A stretch of 7,282 nucleotides of DNA. It comes from Acidobacteriota bacterium. Lineage in GTDB: Bacteria > Acidobacteriota > UBA890 > WLXD01. Within the stretch, counting starts at the first letter, position 1; each line of letters begins with the position of its first letter. Below are positions 1-5,831 of the stretch, in pieces. The stretch spans positions 1-7,282 of the forward strand of contig JACZXM010000140.1 of assembly GCA_022571615.1 (NCBI GenBank). The letters run 5' to 3'. Below the pieces are notes generated by a model. The model was not told the origin of the DNA. It saw only the letters and a program-made list of their open reading frames with translations, and made no database searches. The translations under genes and the position numbers were made by a program.

Positions 1-1
1 T

Positions 2-964
2 GCCCTGCTGATCGCCGCGCTCGTTGCCGCATCCGCGCCGGCATGCACATCGCCGCCAGCCGAGCCGGCGGCACCCGAAGAGGACGGCAACGAGATGCCG
101 GAAGCCCTGTCGATGCTGGGCGCACCTCTGATGCGACCCACACTGAGCGAAACCCGGCGCCAGGAGCTCGGAGAAAAACTGGCTTCCGCCCGGGCTGCCT
201 ACGAAGCGGATCCCGGCGAGCTGTCACGGATCTGGCTCGGGCGCCGACTCGCCTACCTGAGTCGCTACAACGACGCCATCGCCGTCTTTACAGAGGGCCT
301 GGAACAGGCTCCCCGCTCCTACAGGCTGCTGCGGCACCGGGGGCACCGTTACATCACTCTGCGTCGTTTCGAGGATGCGATCGCGGACCTGACTCGAGCT
401 GCCGAGCTGTCGGCCGAGGTCGAGGATGAGATCGAGCCCGACGGGATTCCCAATCGGATCAACCGGCCGCTCTCGAGTACCAAGTTCAATATCTGGTACC
501 ACCTCGGCCTGGCGCATTACCTGCAGGGCGAGTACGAAAGCGCTCTGGCCGCATACCGCGAGTGCATGAAGGTATCCACGAACCCGGACCTGCTGGTCGC
601 CACGACCGACTGGACGTACATGACACTCCGTCGCCTCGGGCGCCACCCGGAAGCCGCGGCTCTGTTGGAGCCGATCTCCGCACAACTGGAGATCATCGAG
701 AACGCCGCCTACCATCGACGGCTGCTCATGTACAAGGGCGAGATCAACCCCCAGGAGCTTCTCGACCTGCGGGTCGAGGACGACTCGGACCTTGCCCTGA
801 ACCTTGCCACCCAAGGGTACGGCGTCGGCAACTGGTACCTGGTGCAAGGGGACCCTGAGACCGCCCGCGCGATCTTCCAACGCATCGTCGAGGGCACCAG
901 CTGGGCTGCCTTCGGCTATATTGCCGCCGAGGCCGATCTTTCCCGCATGCCGCCGTTGGAGTAG
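2..964 (+). CDS. TPR-repeat lipoprotein, 5'-truncated by the window edge
   Basis: The frame is open from base 2 and has no start in the hydrophobic stretch, so the true start lies upstream; the internal ATG at 95 is not the likely start. The first visible residues form a signal-peptide core (ALLIAALVAASAPAC) with a Cys at window residue 15 (bases 44-46), then a Pro/Ala/Glu-rich linker. This resembles a lipoprotein signal, although the -3 to -1 residues A-P-A are a weak lipobox. About five TPR-like helix pairs follow, at window residues roughly 71-103, 105-137, 161-194, 195-228 and 263-298, with typical small/aromatic spacing such as YNDAIAVF, FEDAIADL and YESALAAY. TPR domains bind proteins or peptides; the partner is unknown. 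The protein is probably anchored outside the cytoplasmic membrane. It ends 4 nt before the Mo oxidoreductase, suggesting cotranscription. It has no visible catalytic motif, so any role beyond scaffolding is a guess. Confidence 0.85.
   Translation, partial: ALLIAALVAASAPACTSPPAEPAAPEEDGNEMPEALSMLGAPLMRPTLSETRRQELGEKLASARAAYEADPGELSRIWLGRRLAYLSRYNDAIAVFTEGLEQAPRSYRLLRHRGHRYITLRRFEDAIADLTRAAELSAEVEDEIEPDGIPNRINRPLSSTKFNIWYHLGLAHYLQGEYESALAAYRECMKVSTNPDLLVATTDWTYMTLRRLGRHPEAAALLEPISAQLEIIENAAYHRRLLMYKGEINPQELLDLRVEDDSDLALNLATQGYGVGNWYLVQGDPETARAIFQRIVEGTSWAAFGYIAAEADLSRMPPLE
958..961 (+). promoter_or_regulatory. Shine-Dalgarno site of the Mo oxidoreductase
   Basis: GGAG lies 7 nt before the ATG at 969 and overlaps the last codons of the TPR gene, whose stop is TAG at 962-964. 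This decides the start at 969 over the in-frame ATG at 804, which would add 55 residues read from the TPR gene in another frame. The placement also allows translational coupling. Confidence 0.7.
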
Positions 965-968
965 CCCG

Positions 969-3158
969 ATGTCTGGCAACCGCAGCGTCCGAACCCACTA
1001 CCGCACCTGCAATCTGTGCGAAGCGATGTGCGGAATCGCCATCGAGCTCGACGGCAGCGAGATCCTGACGATCACCGGTGACAAGAACGATCCCCTCAGC
1101 CGGGGGTATATCTGTCCCAAGGCGGTGGCGCTCCAGGACATCTATCACGACCCGGACCGGCTCAAACGGCCGCTGCGCCGCACTTCGGACGGCTGGCAGC
1201 CTATGGAATGGGACGCGGCGTTCGACGAGGTTGCCGCCCGCCTTTTGGAAATCCAGCGCCAACACGGACGCGACGCGGTCGCTATCTACCAGGGCAACCC
1301 CACGGTGCACAGCTCCGGGACGATGCTGTTCGCCCCCGCCTTCTTCCGCGCCCTGGGAACCCGGAATCGGTTCTCGGCCACCTCCGTTGACCAGCTGCCG
1401 CATCACTTCGCCTCGTATTTCATGTTCGGACACCAATTGCTGATTCCGGTTCCGGACGTCGATCGCACCCATTTTCTGCTCGTTCTGGGCGCCAACCCTC
1501 TGGTTTCCAACGGCAGCTTGATGACCGCCCCCGGGATGCGCCGTCGGCTGCGGGAGCTGCGACAGCGTGGAGGGAAGCTGGTCGTCGTCGACCCCCGCCG
1601 CACGCCGACCGCGCAGGTCGCCGACGAGCACCTCTTCATCCGGCCGGGAACCGATGCGCTGTTCCTGCTGGCGCTGTTGCATACCCTCTACGAGCAAGAC
1701 TTGGTGAACCTCGGCCCTGTGGCCGATCTGTGCGTAGGGCAGGAACGCATCGAGGCGCTGGTCGCCGAGTTCGCCCCCGAGCAGGTGGCATCCCGGACCG
1801 GCATCGAGGTCGAGGCCATCCGGCGCACAGCGGTCGCTTTCGCCTCGGCGCCCTCGGCGGTCTGCTACGGACGGGTCGGTGTGTCCACACAGGCCTACGG
1901 TGCCCTGTGCCATTGGCTGATCAATCTGCTCAACGCGTTGACCGGCAACCTCGACCGTCCGGGCGGCGCCATGTTCGCTGCTCCGGCGATCGAGACCGTC
2001 GACAGGAGAGGCGCCGGCCACTATTGCCGCTATTCGAGTCGCGTTCGCGGCGCGCCCGAATTCGGCGGCGAACTCCCCGTATCCACGCTCGCCGAGGAGA
2101 TCCTCACCGAGGGCGACGGAAAGATACGAGCCCTGGTGACCTCGGCCGGGAATCCCGTGCTCTCGACCCCCAACGGCACCCAGCTCGAGCGCGCTCTCTC
2201 CGGCCTCGACTTCATGGTGTCGATCGACATTTATCTGAACGAGACCACCCGCCATGCCGATATCATCCTGCCGCCGACCACCGGGCTGGAGACGGATCAC
2301 TACGACCTGATCTTCCACACCTTGGCCGTGCACAATACGGCCAAGTACTCGAGCGCGCTGTTCGAACCGGCCCCCGACGCCCGGCATGATTGGCAGATAT
2401 TCCGCCAGTTGCGGAAACGCATCGAGGCCGGCGCGCCGCCGAAGCGGCTCGGTTCGCGCTTGCGCCAAGCCTGCCTGGACCGACTGGGCCCGGAACGGCT
2501 CCTTGACCTCGGCCTCCGACTGGGGCCCTACGGGGTGTGGCGCGGTCGGCGCTTCTCGCCTCGCGGCCTCAGCCTCCGCAAGCTCCGTCGCCACCCGCAG
2601 GGGATCGACCTCGGCCCGCTGCGGCCGTGTCTACCTGGCAGGTTGTTTACCGCCGACGGGCGAGTTCACCTGGCCCCCGCCGTTCTGGTCGATGACCTGC
2701 AGCGCCTGCGAGCGAAAAGCTCCCCCGCCGTGCCCTTCGACCCCCCGCTGTCGCTGATCGGACGACGGCAGCTTCGCTCCAACAACTCGTGGATGCACAA
2801 CTCGTTGCGACTGGTCAAAGGCAAGGACGCCTGCACGCTGCTCATGCATCCGGCCGATGCTTCCGTCCGCAGCATCCGAGATGGAGAGACCGTCGAGGTC
2901 AGCTCGCGAGTCGGTCGCATCAACATCGCGGTCGAGCTCAGCACCGATATGATGCCGGGCGTGGTGAGCATTCCCCACGGCTGGGGCCACGGTCGGCCGG
3001 GCGTCGAACTGCAGACCGCGCACGCGCACGCCGGTGTCAGCATCAACGATCTGACCGACGATCAACGGGTTGATACGCTTTGCGGCAACGCGGCCTTCAG
3101 CGGTGAGCCGGTCACCGTTCGCGGCAAGCGACCACCGGCAGCGCCTCTCGTCACGTAG
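969..3158 (+). CDS. Molybdopterin oxidoreductase ([4Fe-4S], bis-MGD type), substrate unknown
   Basis: The product (729 aa) belongs to the DMSO reductase superfamily, near formate dehydrogenase-like and uncharacterised actinobacterial-type oxidoreductases. A [4Fe-4S] site is formed by C14-x2-C17-x3-C21-x27-C49, followed by K51, where family members carry the Lys between cluster and cofactor. Superfamily landmarks follow: VDPRRT at about 207-212, RPGTDA at 225-230, NLLNALTGN and DRPGG at 319-333, AGNP at 393-396, and NETTRHADIILPP from about 424. The C-terminal cofactor-binding domain starts near 596 and has RSNNSWMHNS (603-612) and HGWGH (670-674). At the usual Mo-ligand region (about 134-154) there is no Cys or Sec; S136, S139 or D141 are candidates. 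No Tat or Sec signal is seen, so it is probably cytoplasmic. No electron-transfer subunit, membrane anchor or FdhD gene is in view. It sits between the TPR lipoprotein and the DUF1330 gene. Family is confident; substrate and redox direction are not. Confidence 0.93.
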   Translation: MSGNRSVRTHYRTCNLCEAMCGIAIELDGSEILTITGDKNDPLSRGYICPKAVALQDIYHDPDRLKRPLRRTSDGWQPMEWDAAFDEVAARLLEIQRQHGRDAVAIYQGNPTVHSSGTMLFAPAFFRALGTRNRFSATSVDQLPHHFASYFMFGHQLLIPVPDVDRTHFLLVLGANPLVSNGSLMTAPGMRRRLRELRQRGGKLVVVDPRRTPTAQVADEHLFIRPGTDALFLLALLHTLYEQDLVNLGPVADLCVGQERIEALVAEFAPEQVASRTGIEVEAIRRTAVAFASAPSAVCYGRVGVSTQAYGALCHWLINLLNALTGNLDRPGGAMFAAPAIETVDRRGAGHYCRYSSRVRGAPEFGGELPVSTLAEEILTEGDGKIRALVTSAGNPVLSTPNGTQLERALSGLDFMVSIDIYLNETTRHADIILPPTTGLETDHYDLIFHTLAVHNTAKYSSALFEPAPDARHDWQIFRQLRKRIEAGAPPKRLGSRLRQACLDRLGPERLLDLGLRLGPYGVWRGRRFSPRGLSLRKLRRHPQGIDLGPLRPCLPGRLFTADGRVHLAPAVLVDDLQRLRAKSSPAVPFDPPLSLIGRRQLRSNNSWMHNSLRLVKGKDACTLLMHPADASVRSIRDGETVEVSSRVGRINIAVELSTDMMPGVVSIPHGWGHGRPGVELQTAHAHAGVSINDLTDDQRVDTLCGNAAFSGEPVTVRGKRPPAAPLVT

Positions 3159-3166
3159 CAGCTAGC

Positions 3167-3174
3167 AGAAAGAG
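3167..3174 (+). promoter_or_regulatory. Possible ribosome binding site of the DUF1330 gene
   Basis: AGAAAGAG lies 8 nt before the ATG at 3183. It is purine-rich but only a partial match to the anti-SD. It supports this start because no other in-frame ATG or GTG lies between the preceding stop (3156-3158) and 3183. Confidence 0.4.
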
Positions 3175-3182
3175 CCTCTTCC

Positions 3183-3584
3183 ATGCGCGAGATCCGAACC
3201 AACGATGAAGAACTCCAGAAGTTCAGGCACCACCCGGACAGCCAGCCGGTGGTGATGCTCAACCTGCTGCGATTCAAGAGCTCGACCGACCGCGGCGAGA
3301 GCGGCCTGGCAGCGTACGCCCGCTACATGCAGAACGCCGCCCGCTTTCTCGAGCAGGTCGGAGGCCGTCTTCTGTGGCAGGGCACAGCCGACCAGTTGAT
3401 CATCGGCGGCCCCGAGGATCGATGGGACCGCGTCCTGTTGGTCGAGTACCCCTCGCGCGCCGCGTTCCTGCAAATGGTCGGCAATCCCGAGTTCCAGGCG
3501 GTGCAGGTAGATCGCAAGGCCGCACTCGAGGAAACGGTTCTCATCGCCACCACGACCGAGCGCAGCACGTTGGGCCCAGAGTAG
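3183..3584 (+). CDS. DUF1330-type dimeric alpha/beta-barrel protein
   Basis: The 133-residue product has the pattern of the DUF1330 family (ferredoxin-like, dimeric alpha/beta barrel). An early strand with PVVMLNLLRFK (22-32) is followed by a helix (AAYARYMQNAARFLEQVG, about 43-60), a GGRLLWQG strand (60-67), then WDRVLLVEYPSRAAFLQMV (81-99) with NPEFQAVQVDRKAALE, and a final strand ETVLIATT (117-124). No signal peptide or membrane segment is seen, so it should be cytoplasmic. The family has no generally established reaction; related barrels include small oxygenases and isomerases, and others are non-catalytic. It starts 24 nt after the Mo oxidoreductase and is the last plus-strand gene before the convergent gap, so it is probably cotranscribed with the oxidoreductase. 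A role with that enzyme or its product is inference only. Confidence 0.85.
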   Translation: MREIRTNDEELQKFRHHPDSQPVVMLNLLRFKSSTDRGESGLAAYARYMQNAARFLEQVGGRLLWQGTADQLIIGGPEDRWDRVLLVEYPSRAAFLQMVGNPEFQAVQVDRKAALEETVLIATTTERSTLGPE

Positions 3585-3590
3585 CGAACC

Positions 3591-3617
3591 CTAGCAGGCC
3601 GTGGCAGAAGTGTGGTG
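3591..3617 (+). repeat. 27-bp dispersed repeat, intergenic copy
   Basis: This stretch matches 5774-5800 in the same orientation at 23 of 27 positions. The mismatches are at 3593, 3605, 3606 and 3611. It lies in the gap just after the DUF1330 gene. The nature of the repeat is unknown. Confidence 0.5.
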
Positions 3618-3626
3618 GGCTGCTAG
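3591..3626. repeat. Imperfect inverted repeat after the DUF1330 gene
   Basis: CTAGCAG (3591-3597) pairs with CTGCTAG (3620-3626). After a G/G mismatch, CC (3599-3600) pairs with GG (3617-3618), leaving a 16-nt loop. It starts 6 nt after the DUF1330 stop codon, which suits a transcript-end hairpin, but no T run follows. The right arm is itself part of a 10-bp perfect palindrome at 3620-3629. It could also be the end of a small degenerate element. Confidence 0.5.
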
Positions 3627-3691
3627 CAGGCCCCGTCGTTGATCGGCTCCTTGTCATTCTTTTTCTCGATCGACACCTTGTGAAGTCACCT

Positions 3692-3719
3692 GACGAGCCT
3701 CGTATTCCGGTAGCTCGTC
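3692..3719. repeat. Inverted repeat near the S9 peptidase stop
   Basis: GACGAGC (3692-3698) pairs with GCTCGTC (3713-3719) around a 14-nt loop. It lies 10 nt beyond the minus-strand S9 peptidase stop and could act as a 3'-end hairpin for that transcript. No U tract follows on the minus strand, so the terminator role is weak. Confidence 0.35.
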
Positions 3720-3728
3720 GATCTCCGA

Positions 3729-5816
3729 TCAGCGCTGCACCCCGACGACCTCGTCGGCCGTCTCTGCTTCCTCTTCCTGGCCACAGGTCTCGCTCACCGG
3801 CTCCATCTCCAGCGCCTCGGTGAAGGTGCAGATGTAGCGCCGCAGACGATCGAGCTGCAGCCGCGGCTCGCGGATGCCGTGGCCCTGGCGTGGATAGGAA
3901 ACATACGTCACGTCCTTGCCGAGATCCTTGAGGGCGCGGTAGAACTCGACCGCCTGCGCGGGGGGAACGCGGGCATCGTTGGCTCCGTGCATGATCAGGA
4001 TCTTGGCGGTCACGTTCTTGACATATCGGATCGGCGACAGCCGCCGGTACAACTCCTCGCTGTCCCACGGCGTGCCGAGAAACCAGCCCAGGTAGTTGGA
4101 GATGTCGGTGGTGCTGTACATGCTGTATAGATTCGACAATCCGGCCCCCGGCGAGATGACCTTGAATCGATCGGTCTGGGTCGACATCCAATAGGTCATG
4201 TAGCCGCCGTAGCTCCAGCCGTGGGCCACCATGCGGTCCGGATCGACCCAACCCCAGTCGATGACCGCGTCCACCCCGGTCATGATGTCGTCGTAGTCGC
4301 GCACCCCCCAGTAGCCGACGTTGGCGTTGAGGAACTCCTGCCCGTAATTGGAACTGCCACGGAAATTGGGCTCGAGCACCAGAAAGCCGTTGCCCGCCGC
4401 CATCTGGTGCGCGGCGCTGAACGAGGTCAGCCGTGCCCCGCTGGGCCCCCCGTGCGGGTTGAGGATCAGCGGGTAGCGCGTGCCTTCCTGGTAGCCCACC
4501 GGCAGGTGCACCACGCCCTCGATCTCCTGGCCCTCGCTGTTGTTCCAGCGCACCACCCGCACCTCGGCGAGCTCGATGCCCTCCTCTCGGATCCAGGCGT
4601 TGGCGTCGGTGAGCGAGGTAGCCTTCGACAGGTCGTCGGCGGGCGCGGTGTAGAGGTCCGACGGGGTGCTGGGGTCGCTGTGCACCCAGACCCAGCGGCC
4701 GCCGTCGGGCGAAAGCTCGAAGCTGCGGTTGGCTCCCGCAGGCGGGTCGTGGGCGAGCCACTCGCCGGTGTCGATCTGCACCGAGAACAGGTTGGTGCGC
4801 GTACGATCGCCAGTGCTCCAGTAGATGTCGGTTCCGTCGGGGGTCCAGATCGGAGCGCCGAAGTTCAGGTCGAAGTCCTCGAGCAAGATCTGCGGCTCGC
4901 CACCCTCCGCCGGGATCAGGTAGAGCGCGTTGTACCAGGTGGTGGTGCTGGTGTGTGCGTTGGCCGCAAAGGCGATCGTCTTGCCGTCGGGCGACCAACG
5001 CGGCGAGGTGTCCGGCCCCGGGTTCTCGTAGAGCATGAAGGGCTCGGAGCCCTCCTCGACCCCGACGACCCAGATGTTGCTGTTCCAACCGTCATCGAGG
5101 TTCGTGGTGGGTCGGGTCACGTATGCGATCCGCGTCGAATCCGGCGCCCAGCGGGGGTCGCTGACGGTGAAATCGCCCTCGGTCAGGCGACGACTCTCGC
5201 CGCCGTCCAGATCGTGCACCCACAGATGCGTCCAACGAAACTCCGTGTCGACGACGATCGCGTCGTCGTGCTCCTTCTCGCGGCGCTTCTGCTCCTCGGT
5301 CTCCGGATCACGCGCGGTGAACAGGATCTTGCTGCCATCGGGGGAGATCCTATAGCTGGCAATGCCGTCCTCGTGATCGGTCACCTGCCAGGCCTCGCCG
5401 CCGTCCGAATATAACGCCCAGACCTGCGTCTCGTCCTCACCCCGGTCGGCCAGGAATGCGATCTTGCTGCCATCCGGATACCAGCTCGGCGAGGTGGCGG
5501 ACTTGTCACCGTGGGTGAGCTGGCGGCGACCGTCGCCATCGACACCGACACGCCAGACCTGGGTCGTGCGCACCAGATCATCCGACTCCATGTCGCGCCC
5601 GGCCTGGCTGTAGAGCACCTGCTGCCCGTCGGGGGAGACATGGGGCGCGGACACGGTGTTGATGCGCAAGGTGTCGAGCGCCGACAGGACACGCTGCCCC
5701 TCGGACGGCGTCTCCTCCTGCGCCACCGCCGGCACCAGCACCGCTACGGTGAGCAGGGAAACGAGCGTGAGCACTGGCAGGCCGTGGTGGAAGCGTGGTG
5801 TTACGCCAGACAGCAT
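3729..5816 (-). CDS. Exported S9 family (prolyl oligopeptidase-type) serine peptidase
   Basis: The 695-aa product begins with a Sec signal: hydrophobic core at 13-32 and likely cleavage A30-V31-A32/Q33, so it acts beyond the cytoplasmic membrane. A beta-propeller (about 40-400) carries seven xPDG/S blade motifs starting at 61, 113, 158, 224, 275, 325 and 369. The alpha/beta-hydrolase domain (about 425-667) has HGGP (455-458), nucleophile S535 in GWSYGGYM, D614 in GANDARVP and H646 in RQGHGIRE, a complete catalytic triad. S9 enzymes of this layout cut short peptides, as in dipeptidyl- or acylaminoacyl-peptidases; the exact specificity is not readable. The only two cysteines, C663 and C678, lie in or next to an acidic C-terminal tail. 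The start at 5816 is supported by a strong SD, and the gene follows the M32 carboxypeptidase gene by 15 nt, so they are probably cotranscribed. Confidence 0.95.
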   Translation of the reverse strand: MLSGVTPRFHHGLPVLTLVSLLTVAVLVPAVAQEETPSEGQRVLSALDTLRINTVSAPHVSPDGQQVLYSQAGRDMESDDLVRTTQVWRVGVDGDGRRQLTHGDKSATSPSWYPDGSKIAFLADRGEDETQVWALYSDGGEAWQVTDHEDGIASYRISPDGSKILFTARDPETEEQKRREKEHDDAIVVDTEFRWTHLWVHDLDGGESRRLTEGDFTVSDPRWAPDSTRIAYVTRPTTNLDDGWNSNIWVVGVEEGSEPFMLYENPGPDTSPRWSPDGKTIAFAANAHTSTTTWYNALYLIPAEGGEPQILLEDFDLNFGAPIWTPDGTDIYWSTGDRTRTNLFSVQIDTGEWLAHDPPAGANRSFELSPDGGRWVWVHSDPSTPSDLYTAPADDLSKATSLTDANAWIREEGIELAEVRVVRWNNSEGQEIEGVVHLPVGYQEGTRYPLILNPHGGPSGARLTSFSAAHQMAAGNGFLVLEPNFRGSSNYGQEFLNANVGYWGVRDYDDIMTGVDAVIDWGWVDPDRMVAHGWSYGGYMTYWMSTQTDRFKVISPGAGLSNLYSMYSTTDISNYLGWFLGTPWDSEELYRRLSPIRYVKNVTAKILIMHGANDARVPPAQAVEFYRALKDLGKDVTYVSYPRQGHGIREPRLQLDRLRRYICTFTEALEMEPVSETCGQEEEAETADEVVGVQR
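5774..5800 (+). repeat. 27-bp dispersed repeat, copy inside the S9 signal-peptide codons
   Basis: This is the second copy of the stretch at 3591-3617 (23 of 27 identical). On the minus strand it encodes part of the peptidase N-terminus, residues about 6-15 (TPRFHHGLPV), which is the n-region and the start of the hydrophobic core. Confidence 0.5.
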
Positions 5817-5821
5817 GTTCT

Positions 5822-5826
5822 TCCTC
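5822..5826 (-). promoter_or_regulatory. Shine-Dalgarno site of the S9 peptidase
   Basis: On the minus strand GAGGA lies 5 nt before the ATG at 5816, inside the 15-nt gap after the M32 stop. It fixes the S9 start and keeps the full signal peptide. Confidence 0.8.
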
Positions 5827-5831
5827 GCGGT

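Larger units (their letters stand above)
3591..3632 (+). repeat. 10-bp direct repeat pair CTAGCAGGCC
   Basis: The same ten bases occur at 3591-3600 and 3623-3632, a period of 32 bp. The core CTAGCAG also occurs at 3162-3168, just before the DUF1330 gene. By eye, these three are the only CTAG tetranucleotides in the window, and all are outside coding sequence. Confidence 0.6.
3585..3728. other. Convergent intergenic gap without a gene
   Basis: This 144-bp stretch separates the stop codons of the two convergent clusters. I find no credible gene. It holds CTAG-containing short repeats, two imperfect inverted repeats and one copy of a 27-bp repeat, each listed separately. A pyrimidine-rich stretch (CTTTTTCTC, around 3659-3667) is not next to either inverted repeat, so no canonical intrinsic terminator is recognised for either strand. 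Confidence 0.8.

Noticed and set aside
95..97. ATG at 95 as the start of the TPR protein
   Set aside because: The same frame is open to base 2 and encodes a clear signal-peptide core with a Cys, so starting at 95 would remove it.
804..968. Upstream extension of the Mo oxidoreductase as a possible Tat signal
   Set aside because: The 55 extra residues are the TPR gene read in another frame, with no twin-arginine motif followed by a hydrophobic core; the SD at 958-961 supports the start at 969.
744..2594. 616-aa open frame on the minus strand opposite the TPR and Mo oxidoreductase genes
   Set aside because: It is antisense to strongly supported genes, has Arg/Gly/Gln-rich composition without family motifs, and reflects the GC-rich third codon positions.
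3585..3728. Canonical intrinsic terminators in the convergent gap
   Set aside because: Both inverted repeats lack an adjacent U tract on the relevant strand.
3541..5088. 515-aa minus-strand frame covering the gap and part of the S9 gene
   Set aside because: It overlaps the S9 gene in another frame on the same strand and has low-complexity Arg/Ala/Gly composition; the S9 frame has the full catalytic triad and propeller motifs.
4221..5414. 397-aa plus-strand frame opposite the S9 gene
   Set aside because: It is antisense to the propeller-coding region, its Val/Arg/His-rich repeats mirror the SPDG codons, and it has no SD or recognisable domain.
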